From NCBI GenBank assembly GCA_964538355.1, contig CAZIFC010000006.1, positions 1 to 64,000 of the forward strand: DNA of 64,000 bases. Reading direction: 5' to 3'. A program made the position numbers and the translations under genes. The DNA is from Bilophila sp964538355. GTDB taxonomy: Bacteria > Desulfobacterota > Desulfovibrionia > Desulfovibrionales > Desulfovibrionaceae. Below are positions 8,048 to 17,189 of the stretch, piece after piece. The notes under the pieces were generated by a model, which was not told where the DNA came from, made no database searches, and saw only the letters and a list, made by a program, of their open reading frames with translations. The stretch's first letter is position 1, and each line of letters begins with the position of its first letter.

Positions 8048-9427
8048 TCACTTCCAGCCGCCGCCCAGCGCGAGACAGACGTTGACGATGGACGAGAGGC
8101 GTGCGCTGCGTGCCGAGGCAAGCTGCATTTCGCTGTCGAACAGGGAGCGTTCCGCGTCGAGCACCTCAAGGTAGGAAGAGTAGCCGTTGTCGTAGCGCAT
8201 GTTCGCCAAGTCCACGGAAAGCCTCAGTTCCTTGACCGTGCGTTCCAGCGAGGCCACGACGTTGTTGATTTCCTGCTGCTGGGTCAGCGCATCGCGCATG
8301 TCCTTGAAGGCGTTCTGCACGGTCTTTTCATAGGTTGCCAGAGCCTCGCGCTGCTGGGCTTCGGCGGCTTCGACACCGGAGGCGACGCGGCCGAAGTCGA
8401 GCAGCGGAACCGATGCGGACCCGCCGTAGCTCCATGTCTGGAGCGGGTTGCTCATCAGGGTGTGCAGCTGCGGGCTGATGATGCCGAAGGCTCCGGTCAG
8501 CGAGATGGAGGGGAACCACGCGGCCTTGGCCACGCCGATGTTGGCGTTGGCACTCTTGAGCCCCATCTCGGCCTGCCGGATGTCGGGGCGGCGGTCCAGC
8601 AGCTCGGAAGGAACCCCCGCCGGGATGACCGGAGGCGTGGGGATGGCTTCCAGAAGTTTTCCGCGCTGCACGGTATCGTCCATGATGGCCCGGGGGGAAC
8701 GCCCCAGCAGCACGGACAGGGCCGTTTCCGCGGCGTCGCGGGAAATGCGGGTCTGGTAGAGCGTTGTCTTGGCCGTTTCCACTTCGGTCTTGGCGCGGCT
8801 CAGATCCAGTTCGCTGATAAGGCCTTGTTCGTAGCGGGCCGTATAGATGTTGAGGGCGTCTTCCCGGGTTTTGACCGTGCGTTCCGCCGTCGCCAGCTGG
8901 AGATCGAGGCTCCGCAGCGAGAAATAGGCGTTGGCGGTCTGGGCTGCGATGGACAGCCGCATCCCCCGCTGCGCCTCTTCCGTGCCGAGGAGCCGGTACA
9001 GGGCGGCGTCGCGGGCGTTCCTGAGCTTGCCCCAGAGGTCAAGCTCCCACGTCGCCCCGAAGCCTGCCGAAAAAGGGGAGGTTGCGCCGGTTGTCACCTT
9101 GGTGTTGTCCACCCAGGTCTGGGTGCCCTGCGCCTGCCCGCCGAGGAGCGGGAAAAGCTCGGCCCGCGCGGAGCCAAGCTGCGCCCGCGCGTAGTCGACC
9201 TTCGCCACGGCTGCGGCGATGTCGCGGTTGGCGGCAAGGGCTTCCAGAACAAGGCTGTTCAGGACGGGATCGTCGAACCGCTTCCACCACTGTTCGTCCA
9301 GCTGTTCGGTCTGCCCCGTGGCCTTGGCCCACGTCGAGGGAATTTCCATCTGGGGCCGCTTGTAGTCCGGCGCGAACGAACATCCCGCCAGACCAAGGAG
9401 CATCAAGCCAATTGCAACGATACGCAT
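8048..9427 (-). CDS. Outer-membrane efflux lipoprotein of RND system 1 (NodT/OprM type)
   Basis: 459 residues. The start MRIVAIGLMLLGLAGC is a lipoprotein signal with lipobox LAGC (Cys16), so the longer upstream frame is rejected. The body is the duplicated outer-membrane efflux protein (TolC-like) fold, with the family's SLVLEALAANRDI and RPDIRQAE segments. It forms the outer-membrane channel for the pump encoded just upstream (9561-12740) in the order adaptor, pump, channel. GAGGAGGGG precedes the start. Substrate unknown. Confidence 0.9.
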   Translation of the reverse strand: MRIVAIGLMLLGLAGCSFAPDYKRPQMEIPSTWAKATGQTEQLDEQWWKRFDDPVLNSLVLEALAANRDIAAAVAKVDYARAQLGSARAELFPLLGGQAQGTQTWVDNTKVTTGATSPFSAGFGATWELDLWGKLRNARDAALYRLLGTEEAQRGMRLSIAAQTANAYFSLRSLDLQLATAERTVKTREDALNIYTARYEQGLISELDLSRAKTEVETAKTTLYQTRISRDAAETALSVLLGRSPRAIMDDTVQRGKLLEAIPTPPVIPAGVPSELLDRRPDIRQAEMGLKSANANIGVAKAAWFPSISLTGAFGIISPQLHTLMSNPLQTWSYGGSASVPLLDFGRVASGVEAAEAQQREALATYEKTVQNAFKDMRDALTQQQEINNVVASLERTVKELRLSVDLANMRYDNGYSSYLEVLDAERSLFDSEMQLASARSARLSSIVNVCLALGGGWK

Positions 9428-9509
9428 AGGTTCCCCTCCTCGGGAGAAGGCCTCCGGCAGCCGGGGGTTTCGTCCGCGTCTGCCCGGGGGAAGGTTCCTC
9501 CGGGCTTCC

Positions 9510-9535
9510 CCGGCACGGGCTGCCTGCCGTGCCGG
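9510..9535. other. Hairpin between pump and channel genes of RND system 1
   Basis: CCGGCACGG and CCGTGCCGG form a perfect 9-bp stem with an 8-base loop in the 133-base gap between the pump stop and the channel start. No T run follows, so it more likely protects or processes the mRNA than terminates it. Confidence 0.45.
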
Positions 9536-9560
9536 AAGCCGGGATTGTCTTTGTTCTTGT

Positions 9561-12500
9561 CTAGGACGCCTGATTGTCTTTGTCCTTCTTTGCCTTGCCG
9601 GTGAGCTTTTCCGAAAGCCCCATGATCCAGCGGAAGAAGAAGGGGATGAAGAGCGGAGCCACCAGTGTGGCGACAAGCATGCCGCCGATGACGCTGGTGC
9701 CGATGGCGTGGCGGCTTGCCGCGCCCGCGCCGGTGCTGATCGCAAGGGGCACGCAGCCGAGGATGAAGGCCAGCGAGGTCATCACGATGGGGCGGAAACG
9801 AAGCCTGGCTGCTTCTTCCGCGGCGTCGATGATGCTCCTCCCCTCATTGCGGTACTGTTCGACGGCGAATTCCACAATCAGAATGGCGTTCTTTGCCGAG
9901 AGGCCGATCAGCGTGACGAGGGCCACCTGGAAGTACACGTCGTTGGAGATGCCGCGCAGCCAGATGGCGGAGATGGCCCCCAGTACCCCGAAGGGCACGG
10001 CGGTCAGCACCGTCAGCGGCAACGACCAGCTTTCGTACTGCGCCGCGAGGATCAGGAAGACCATGACCATGCCGAGCACGAAGACCAGATATCCGCCGCC
10101 GCTGACCAGCTTTTCCTGATAGGAGGAGCCTGACCACGCGATGGTGTAGCCTTCGGGAAGCGTATCGCGTGCGACCTCTTCCATGGCGGTCATGGCCTGT
10201 CCGGAACTGTATCCGGGGGCCGGGCTGCCCATGAACTTGGCGGCCTGGAAGTTGTTGAAGCGTTCCACGGTCTGCGGGCCGGCGATGGTTTTCACGTTGA
10301 CCAGCGCAGTGAGGGGAATCATCTTGCCGCTGGCGTTGCTCACATAGACTTCGGCCAGATCCACGGGCCGGGCGCGGTAATCCTTGTCCGCCTGGAGGTA
10401 GACGCGGAAGGTGCGCCCGTACAGGTTGAAGTCGTTCACATAGTAGGAGCCGAAGGTCGCCTGCATGGTGGCGAAGACATCGGAAACCCGCACGCCGAGG
10501 GTGCGCGCCTTTTCGCGGTCAAGCTCGACGAAGAGCTGCGGGGAGTTGACCGAGAAGGGCGAGCTGACCCCTTGCAGTTCGGGCCGCCTGTTGGCGGCGG
10601 CCATGAGATCCTTCGCCACCTGCGCCAGCTCCACGCTGCCGTTGCCGTTGCGGTCCTGAAGCCACATTTCAAAGCCGCCGGTGTTGCTCATGCCGCTGAT
10701 GGGCGGCGGGTTGAAGGCGAGGAAGGAGCCTTCCGGGATGCCGAACCCGAGTCCGTAGAGCCTGCGGGCCAGATCAAAGGAGCTGTCTCCCTCCGCCTTG
10801 CGTTCGTCCCACGGCTTGAGCGTGAAGAAGAAGGTGGCGACGTTGGTCTTGGCGGCGTTGCTCAGGGCGTCCATGCCGGAAAAGCTCATCACGTCCGCTA
10901 CCAGCGGATTGGCCATGATTTCCTTGTCCAGCCGTTCCGCCACGGAAGCGGTGCGGTTGATGGCGGAGCCGTCCGGCAGGGTCATGAGCGCGATGAGATA
11001 GCCCTGGTCTTCGTCAGGGACGAGTCCGCCGGGCACGCGTTCGAACACGCCGCCGATGCCCACAAGAACCAGCGCAAAGAGTCCCACGGCCAGCAGGCTG
11101 CGCCGGATCAGCATCTTGACGATGCCGACGTAGCCGCCGGTGACGCGCTCGAACCATTCGTTGAACTTGCGGAAGAAGATGTTGGGTTCGCCGTGGCCCG
11201 GCTTGAGGAGCAGGGCGCACAGGGCCGGGGTGAAGGTCAGGGCCACCATGCCGGAAATGACCACCGATACCGCAATGGTGATGGCGAACTGCTGGTACAT
11301 CTTGCCCGACATGCCGCCCGTGAAGGCGACGGGGATGAACACCGAGCAGAGCACGAGCACAATGGCGATGACAGGCCCGGTCACTTCCTTCATGGCCTTG
11401 GCCGTGGCCTTGTGGGGCGGCAGGCCTTCGCTGATGTGCCGCTCCACGTTTTCAAGCACGACGATGGCGTCGTCGACCACGATGCCGATGGCGAGCACAA
11501 GGCCGAACATGGTGAGGGTGTTGATGGAAAAACCGAGGACGTACATGCCGGCGAACGTGCCCACGATGGATACGGGCACGGCGAGGCAGGGGATCAGCGT
11601 GGCGCGCCAGTTCTGGAGGAACAGGTACACCACGAGGAACACCAGCAGCATGGCCTCGAACAGGGTATGCACCACTTCCTCAATGGAGATCTTGACGAAG
11701 GTGGTGGTGTCGTAGGGGATGCTGTAGGCAACGCCCACGGGGAATTGTTGGGAAAGCTCCGCCATTTTGGCCTTGACCCGTTCGGCGGTTTCAAGGGCGT
11801 TGGCTCCCGGAGAAAGGTAGATGCCGATGGGGACGGCATCGAGTCCGTTGAACTTGCCCCTGAAATCGTAGCTCTGCGCCCCGAGTTCGATGTTCGCCAC
11901 GTCCTTGAGCCGCAGGATGGAACCGTCGGGCTGGGTGCGGAGGATGACGTTGCCGAACTGTTCCGGGGTGACCAGACGGCCCTGCGTGGTGATCTGCCAG
12001 GTTACGCCCACATTGGGGTCCATCGGCTCGGCTCCCATACGGCCCGCCGCGAACTGGGCGTTCTGGTCCTTGAGGGCGGTGGCGATGTCGTCCGGGGTGA
12101 CCCCGAGCTGACTCATGATGTCGGGCTTGAGCCAGACACGCATGGCGTAGTCCTGCGCGGCGAAGTTTTGGGCATTGCCTACGCCGGGGATACGCTTCAG
12201 CTCGTCAACGATGTTCAACAGGGCGTAGTTGCTGAGATAGATCGTGTTGTATCGCTGATCCGGCGAGGTGAGGAACACGATCTGGAGCATTGCCGAGGAC
12301 TGCTTGAGCACCGAAACGCCCATGCGCTGGACTTCCTGCGGAAGCTGGGCCAGCGCAAGCTGAACCCGGTTGTTGACGTCGATGGTGGCCTGATCCGGGT
12401 CGGTGCCGACGTTGAAGGAAACGGTCAGGGACATGCTCCCGGTGCTGGAGCTGACCGAGTTCATGTAGATCATGTTGTCCACGCCGTTGATCTGGTTTTC

Positions 12501-12740
12501 AAGCAGCGAGGCAACGGTGGAGGCAATGACTTCGGCACTGGCTCCGGTGTAGGTGGCAGAAACCTGCACCTGCGGCGGCGTCAGGTTGGGGTACTGCTCG
12601 ATCGGCAGCACGGAGATGGCGAGCGCACCCACCAGCGTGATGACAAGGGAGATGACCGTGGAGAAGATGGGACGGCGGAGGAAGAAGCCTTCCTTGATTT
12701 CGGAGGGCTGCTCCGAAGAGGGGATTTGTTTGCTTTCCAT
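9561..12740 (-). CDS. RND efflux pump, HAE-1 (AcrB-like) family, system 1
   Basis: 1059 residues, full length for a hydrophobe/amphiphile efflux pump of the inner membrane. It has a cytoplasmic N-terminal stretch before the first helix (FFLRRPIFSTVISLVITLVG), two large periplasmic loops and twelve predicted helices. The TM4 proton-relay aspartates are present in IGIVVDDAIVVLENV. It begins eight bases after the adaptor stop. Expected to export drugs, detergents or bile acids using proton motive force; the substrate cannot be read from sequence. Confidence 0.94.
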   Translation of the reverse strand: MESKQIPSSEQPSEIKEGFFLRRPIFSTVISLVITLVGALAISVLPIEQYPNLTPPQVQVSATYTGASAEVIASTVASLLENQINGVDNMIYMNSVSSSTGSMSLTVSFNVGTDPDQATIDVNNRVQLALAQLPQEVQRMGVSVLKQSSAMLQIVFLTSPDQRYNTIYLSNYALLNIVDELKRIPGVGNAQNFAAQDYAMRVWLKPDIMSQLGVTPDDIATALKDQNAQFAAGRMGAEPMDPNVGVTWQITTQGRLVTPEQFGNVILRTQPDGSILRLKDVANIELGAQSYDFRGKFNGLDAVPIGIYLSPGANALETAERVKAKMAELSQQFPVGVAYSIPYDTTTFVKISIEEVVHTLFEAMLLVFLVVYLFLQNWRATLIPCLAVPVSIVGTFAGMYVLGFSINTLTMFGLVLAIGIVVDDAIVVLENVERHISEGLPPHKATAKAMKEVTGPVIAIVLVLCSVFIPVAFTGGMSGKMYQQFAITIAVSVVISGMVALTFTPALCALLLKPGHGEPNIFFRKFNEWFERVTGGYVGIVKMLIRRSLLAVGLFALVLVGIGGVFERVPGGLVPDEDQGYLIALMTLPDGSAINRTASVAERLDKEIMANPLVADVMSFSGMDALSNAAKTNVATFFFTLKPWDERKAEGDSSFDLARRLYGLGFGIPEGSFLAFNPPPISGMSNTGGFEMWLQDRNGNGSVELAQVAKDLMAAANRRPELQGVSSPFSVNSPQLFVELDREKARTLGVRVSDVFATMQATFGSYYVNDFNLYGRTFRVYLQADKDYRARPVDLAEVYVSNASGKMIPLTALVNVKTIAGPQTVERFNNFQAAKFMGSPAPGYSSGQAMTAMEEVARDTLPEGYTIAWSGSSYQEKLVSGGGYLVFVLGMVMVFLILAAQYESWSLPLTVLTAVPFGVLGAISAIWLRGISNDVYFQVALVTLIGLSAKNAILIVEFAVEQYRNEGRSIIDAAEEAARLRFRPIVMTSLAFILGCVPLAISTGAGAASRHAIGTSVIGGMLVATLVAPLFIPFFFRWIMGLSEKLTGKAKKDKDNQAS

Positions 12741-12748
12741 ATGTTCCC

Positions 12749-13951
12749 CTATTCGGCCTTGCCGGGAGCGGCGGCATCGGGCTGATCCTGAAGCGGCGCA
12801 TCCTGGACGGGGGCTTCCTTGATCCGTACGGGCTGGCCGGGAATGGCCTTGTTGCTGCCTTCGGTGATGATCCGCTCGCCGGGTTGCAGCCCCTTGTTCA
12901 GCAGGAAGCCGTCACCGTAGTTGTCGCCGAGATCCACGGGACGCATTTCGGCCTTGTTGTCCTTGTCGACCACAACGACCATGCTGCCCTTTTGGGTCTG
13001 GATGACCGCCTGCTGAGGAATCAGGATGGCGTTGACAAGCTCCATGCCCTTGATCGAGACGCGCACGAACTGTCCGGGCAGGACAAACAGATCCGGGTTG
13101 GCAAATTCCGCACGGGCCGCGACCACGCTGGTGGTGGCACTGACGGCCTTGTCCACGAAGTTGATCTTGCCGAGGGTCTCGTACACGCTGCCGTCGGCAA
13201 GGGCCAGTTCCGCAACGGCGTTTTCCCCCTTCAGGCGTCCTTCCCGGAGCAGGACCCGAATCCGCATGAACTGCGGGCTGGGAATGGCGAAGTTCGCATA
13301 AATGGGGTTGTTCTGGTTGATCACGGTCAGCAGGCTGCTGTTCTGCGAACCCGCGGTGATCAGGTTGCCCACGGTGTGGTATTCCCGGCTGGTGTCGCCG
13401 GAAACAGGCGCGGTGACGTAGGCGTAGCCCAGCTTGATCTCCGCCTCGTTGACGGCGGCCCTGGCGGAGTCGAGATCGGCCCTGGCGGAGTTGTAGGCGG
13501 CCTGCGCGTCGTCGCGGTCCTTTTGGCTGACGGCGTTCTTGGCGTACAGGGGCAGGACGCGGTTCAGATTCTGTTTGGCCTGCGTGAACTTGGCCTGAGC
13601 CTGCTCCATGAAGCCTTTGGCCTGCCGGAGCGCGGCCTTGTAGGTGTCCGGTTCGATCTCGAACAGGAGCTGCCCCTGCTTGACGTAGGCTCCTTCCTCA
13701 TAGGCCCGGCGCATGAGAATGCCGGAAACCTGCGCCCGCACCTCAACGGCCCGCGAGCCTTCGGTTTGTCCGACATAGGTATAGGTGATCGGCACGTTGC
13801 GGGCCTCTACGGTCATGACTCCGACAAGCGGCGGCGGCAAAGAGGCCGCCTGTGTTTTGTCATCGGACGTACAGCCGCTCACGAGCGACAGCACAAAGAC
13901 CATCCAGGCCGACATCACCAGTGACAGAGGCATACCTACAGGAGCTTTCAT
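12749..13951 (-). CDS. RND periplasmic adaptor lipoprotein, system 1
   Basis: 400-residue membrane fusion protein with lipoprotein signal (lipobox LVSGC, Cys27). The biotinyl-lipoyl half-motifs (RAQVSGILMRRAYEEGAYV, and later the YAYVTAPVSG region), a central alpha-hairpin and beta-barrel domain follow. It links the pump to the outer-membrane channel and is first in the operon, with AAGGAAAG before the start. A Pro/Gln/Asp-rich tail ends the protein. No regulator gene is adjacent. Confidence 0.92.
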   Translation of the reverse strand: MKAPVGMPLSLVMSAWMVFVLSLVSGCTSDDKTQAASLPPPLVGVMTVEARNVPITYTYVGQTEGSRAVEVRAQVSGILMRRAYEEGAYVKQGQLLFEIEPDTYKAALRQAKGFMEQAQAKFTQAKQNLNRVLPLYAKNAVSQKDRDDAQAAYNSARADLDSARAAVNEAEIKLGYAYVTAPVSGDTSREYHTVGNLITAGSQNSSLLTVINQNNPIYANFAIPSPQFMRIRVLLREGRLKGENAVAELALADGSVYETLGKINFVDKAVSATTSVVAARAEFANPDLFVLPGQFVRVSIKGMELVNAILIPQQAVIQTQKGSMVVVVDKDNKAEMRPVDLGDNYGDGFLLNKGLQPGERIITEGSNKAIPGQPVRIKEAPVQDAPLQDQPDAAAPGKAE

Positions 13952-14113
13952 TGAGCTTTCCTTGCTTTACCGTTTTTCAAACCTGACGCCGGCGCGGATT
14001 GACACGCCGCCGCCGCTTCGACTACTTCTTGAACACGTTAGGGAACGGTATCATGTCCCGTATGGAGAGAAAAGATCACTATAGAGGTATAACAAGTAGA
14101 GGAGTGATAAAAT

Positions 14114-14287
14114 ATGCGGCATTTTCTGCTTCGAGGCATCGTGGTTGGCGGCTCCATGGGCGTCTTGTACGCGCTGGCCGGTTTTTCCGACAGCTTGCCC
14201 CGTGCCTTCGGCGTAGGCATGATCGGCGGGGCCCTCGCCGGGCTGACGCTTGTCCTCCGCCAGCGCAAGCGCGACAAGGAGCGGTAA
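14114..14287 (+). CDS. Small membrane protein, 57 residues
   Basis: MRHFLLRGIVVGGSMGVLYA opens a 57-residue protein with two short glycine-rich hydrophobic segments (about 7-24 and 32-49) and a very basic end, RQRKRDKER. GAGGAG lies nine bases before the ATG. Its stop overlaps the next start as TAATG, so the two genes are translationally coupled. It is divergent from RND operon 1. No family recognised. Confidence 0.65.
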   Translation: MRHFLLRGIVVGGSMGVLYALAGFSDSLPRAFGVGMIGGALAGLTLVLRQRKRDKER

Positions 14288-14994
14288 TGGCCTTCGCTGG
14301 CGGTGCGCCGCGTGTCCCGGCCTCCGAGCCTCCCTTTGATGCCCTTGCCGCAAGCGTCCTGACCGGGCGTTTTTTCGGGGTTCCCTTCTTTCGTCCTTCC
14401 ATAGATGCCGCACGGCTGTTCGACGTGTGGGCGTACCTGCTCGGGCCGTTCGCCTTTTTCTGCTTCGGCCTGTGGCGCAAGGGCCTGCTGTTGCTGGCTG
14501 TGGGGCTTTTCCTCTACGCGCCGCTCATCCTGCCTTCCGATGTCTCTCCGCTCGTCTCCGTTCTAGCTGAAGCCTACAGCCCCTACGGGCAGATGCTTGA
14601 GGGGCTTTCCCTCGTGTTCGTGCTGCTGTTCTGTCTGGGCCGGAATCGCTTCGCCGTGTGCGCGCTGGCCGTTTTTTCCGCCGTCTTCGTGTACGGCGCG
14701 TTGCAGGCCGAGCCGCTGTATCTCGGCCCGGAACACGGCCTTGCCTATGTCTGGTTTGCGATGGGGACGGTATGGAAGGCGTTTTTCCAGTCCGCCCTTG
14801 CCGCCGTTCTGGGCTTGCGTTTTCAGGCCCTTGTCCTGATTCTGCTTGCCGGGGCAGGCCTCAGGTTCCTCGGGTTTCCCCTTGAGCTTCCCCTGGCCTC
14901 GCTCCCTGCGGCGGCGTTCCCCGTGTTTTGCGGCATGATGGCGACGTATGACCGCTACAGAAAGGCTGTTCTGGGCGAAACCTTCTGGTGGTAG
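14287..14994 (+). CDS. Polytopic membrane protein of unknown function
   Basis: 235 residues with about six predicted membrane helices (for example LLGPFAFFCFGLW, LLLLAVGLFLYAPLIL, LVFVLLFCLG and CALAVFSAVFVYGAL). The start ATG shares bases with the stop of the preceding small membrane gene. The second half looks like the DUF2628-like small membrane proteins with aromatic/Trp motifs (YVWFAMGTVWKAFF), but this is only an impression. A hairpin follows it. Function unknown. Confidence 0.7.
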   Translation: MAFAGGAPRVPASEPPFDALAASVLTGRFFGVPFFRPSIDAARLFDVWAYLLGPFAFFCFGLWRKGLLLLAVGLFLYAPLILPSDVSPLVSVLAEAYSPYGQMLEGLSLVFVLLFCLGRNRFAVCALAVFSAVFVYGALQAEPLYLGPEHGLAYVWFAMGTVWKAFFQSALAAVLGLRFQALVLILLAGAGLRFLGFPLELPLASLPAAAFPVFCGMMATYDRYRKAVLGETFWW

Positions 14995-15015
14995 AAGGCC
15001 CCCTCGTGCCAGAAA

Positions 15016-15045
15016 AAAGCCCCCTTGCCGGAGCGTGGGGGCTTT
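15016..15045 (-). terminator. Intrinsic terminator between convergent genes
   Basis: AAAGCCCCC and GGGGGCTTT form a 9-bp stem with a 12-base loop. On the minus strand it is followed by a run of T (plus-strand A run 15013-15018), so it mainly serves the membrane-protein gene at 15065. It may also slow plus-strand transcription from 14994. Confidence 0.8.
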
Positions 15046-15064
15046 GCAGAAAGCGATTTCGTGC

Positions 15065-15925
15065 CTATTTCTTGTCGTCGATATCGATGATGTCCTGCGG
15101 GCCTTCCGAAGCGGTGGGCAGGGCCGCGGTTGCATCGACATCCACGGCCGGAGGCAGCGCATTCCCGCCGGGCTGTCCGCCGGGCACGGTGGGCAGCATC
15201 CGCAGTTCGGTGGTCGGCGCATGCTTGGTATCCAGAATGACCATGCCGGTACGCTCCAGCACCTGGTTGCGGAAGGCGTATTCAGCCTCCATCTGCTTCG
15301 TCTTGTAGTGCATCCAGGCCCGGACGATATAGCTGATTGTCCACGCGGCGGCGAAGCCTCCCACAATCCAGATGGCGACCATGTGGAAGTTTTCCCCGAG
15401 CTTGAGGAGCAGGCTCATCACGCCGTCGAGGTAGTAGATGGCCGCGCACATGAGCACGAAGCCCGCAAACAGGATGACCGTGGGCGCACCCCGGACCAGC
15501 GCATAGAAGGTCTGCATCCGCTGCGGAACGCCTTCAAGGTTGGCCTCTTCCCCGTCCTGCGCCCCGCGCGAGAAGCCGAGGCTGACAAGGTTGACCAGCA
15601 GCATGGCAAGCACGGGAACCATGACCACAGCCACCAGATAGCCGAGCCACGGGAACTGGAAATGGGGAACCCCGCCGCCGGCGGAGGGCTGGGCGTTGGT
15701 GATGCTGATGATGATCGCCCCAACAGTTACGGCAAGCTCCATCAGGACAATGCCGATGACGAGGTACAGGAAAAGGGTTTTCTGTTCCTTTTCACTGAAA
15801 TGTTTTCCGAAAAGGGTGTTTTGCTGTTTTTTTCCGGCGGCGTCCCCGTGGGGCTGTCCGTCGGAGGACGCCTCGGGAGTTTCGGTCTCCCTGCGTTCCG
15901 TATATTCGTGAGAGGAAAGGGTCAT
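15065..15925 (-). CDS. Four-helix membrane protein of unknown function
   Basis: 286 residues. A charged cytoplasmic N-terminus (about 60 residues, rich in Glu, Gln and Lys) precedes four predicted helices (LYLVIGIVLMELAVTVGAII, WLGYLVAVVMVPVLAMLLVN, VILFAGFVLMCAAIYYLDG and MVAIWIVGGFAAAWTISYIV). A long Pro/Thr/Asp-rich tail follows. The start MTLSSHEYTE has GGAG upstream; a longer frame exists but lacks a ribosome site. No family recognised. Confidence 0.75.
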   Translation of the reverse strand: MTLSSHEYTERRETETPEASSDGQPHGDAAGKKQQNTLFGKHFSEKEQKTLFLYLVIGIVLMELAVTVGAIIISITNAQPSAGGGVPHFQFPWLGYLVAVVMVPVLAMLLVNLVSLGFSRGAQDGEEANLEGVPQRMQTFYALVRGAPTVILFAGFVLMCAAIYYLDGVMSLLLKLGENFHMVAIWIVGGFAAAWTISYIVRAWMHYKTKQMEAEYAFRNQVLERTGMVILDTKHAPTTELRMLPTVPGGQPGGNALPPAVDVDATAALPTASEGPQDIIDIDDKK

Positions 15926-16166
15926 GTGCGCTCCGTTTGTTGATAATGCCGATATGTGGCATGTGTGCGGAAGTGGTATCACAAAGCCGGGGTATCCGCC
16001 AAGAAGGAGCGGGGCTTCCGCTTGAAGAAAATACAGCCCGGACAGCTTATTCCGCCGCCGTCCCTCTTCGTGGACGGGCAGGGCGGCTTGTGGTAGAAAT
16101 ACGAAAGGCGGCTTCTTCGGAGCCGCTCATTCCTCCTTTTCAACCTGATTTCAACCGAGGTGTTTT
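15926..16166. other. Divergent promoter region, 241 bases
   Basis: This gap separates the leftward membrane-protein gene from the rightward DUF2333-like gene. It holds a small stem (GCGGCT/AGCCGC, 16109-16126) but no promoter that can be named with confidence. Confidence 0.4.
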
Positions 16167-17084
16167 GTGAAGCTCCCCGACCTGAATTTTTTTGAGAAAG
16201 CCAAGATCGTAGGCAAGACGCTGCTGGTGCAGCTGTGTCTGCTCACCGGAATCTTGCTTGTCGCCTGGGGTTCTCAGGCCCTGTACGCCAAGCTGGACCG
16301 CACCGAGTTCCCCGAACCGGTGCACATCACGGATGCCGCGAAGCTGACGGAAAACGACAAGGGCAAGGCGTTGATCGATGCCATCACCCATCAGATGCGC
16401 TATGAGCTGGACTCCTCGTTCGGCTGGAGCATCAACGATATCCTGTTCAACCGTTTCCTGCTGGACAATCGGGCCTACCGGCAGTACGGCGTGTATCATG
16501 CGACCAAGGTGCTCATCGACCTCTATTCCATGACCATCGCCAAGCTCGGCACCAACGACCGCGAAAGCGAGATGCTCTACAAGGCTCGCCTGAACAGCTT
16601 CGCCATCGATCCGCGCAGCTTCATGTTCCCGTCCGCCGAATCCTCCTACAAGAAGGGCCTGAAGCTCATCGAACAGTACAAGGAAAGCCTCGACAAGGGG
16701 ACGGGCATCTACAACTGCCGCACGGACGATCTGTACGCCTCGTTCGACCTCGTTATCGGGGAAAACCTGCTCGGCTACGCCCTCGGCCTGCTGGAAAACT
16801 CGCAGGAGCTGCCGTTCTATACGCTCGACAACCGTATTTACGAAGTGCAGGGCATCGTGCTGGTCGTGCGGGACTTCATCAACGCACTGTATGAGATGTA
16901 CCCCGAAATCCGCGAGAAGGGCAACACCACCAACATGGCCGCCGCCATGGACTACATGAACCGGATCTGCACCTACGATCCGCTCTACATCACGTCCAAG
17001 GTTAACTCCGGCGAACTGATCATCTCCTACCTGCTGTTTGCGAAGAACCGTCTCGAAGACATCCGCAACAGTATCCGTATCTGA
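16167..17084 (+). CDS. DUF2333-like membrane-anchored protein
   Basis: 305 residues with a GTG start preceded by GAGGTG. One membrane helix (about 18-36, TLLVQLCLLTGILLVAWGSQ) is followed by a 260-residue soluble domain with conserved-looking GWSINDILFNRFLLDNRAYR. Length, single anchor and the GWsxND motif fit DUF2333, a proteobacterial family without known function. The domain probably faces the periplasm. A strong hairpin at 17144 ends the transcript. Confidence 0.65.
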   Translation: MKLPDLNFFEKAKIVGKTLLVQLCLLTGILLVAWGSQALYAKLDRTEFPEPVHITDAAKLTENDKGKALIDAITHQMRYELDSSFGWSINDILFNRFLLDNRAYRQYGVYHATKVLIDLYSMTIAKLGTNDRESEMLYKARLNSFAIDPRSFMFPSAESSYKKGLKLIEQYKESLDKGTGIYNCRTDDLYASFDLVIGENLLGYALGLLENSQELPFYTLDNRIYEVQGIVLVVRDFINALYEMYPEIREKGNTTNMAAAMDYMNRICTYDPLYITSKVNSGELIISYLLFAKNRLEDIRNSIRI

Positions 17085-17143
17085 CCCGATGCAGACGGAG
17101 GCCCGGAGCTTTTCGGCACCGGGCTTCCCGCTGGTTCCATGAC

Positions 17144-17169
17144 AAAGGGGAGGCGATGCCTCCCCTTTT
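17144..17169 (+). terminator. Intrinsic terminator between convergent genes
   Basis: AAAGGGGAGGC and GCCTCCCCTTTT form a perfect 11-bp stem around a 3-base loop, followed by T on the plus strand. It ends the DUF2333-like gene and can also act on the leftward epimerase gene. Confidence 0.85.
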
Positions 17170-17189
17170 GCGTTGAGGGCCGCGTTATC

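Noticed and set aside
10572..12785. A 737-residue plus-strand open frame opposite the RND 1 pump
   Set aside because: It is rich in His/Gly/Asp from the GC-rich antisense of a conserved pump and has no recognisable domain.
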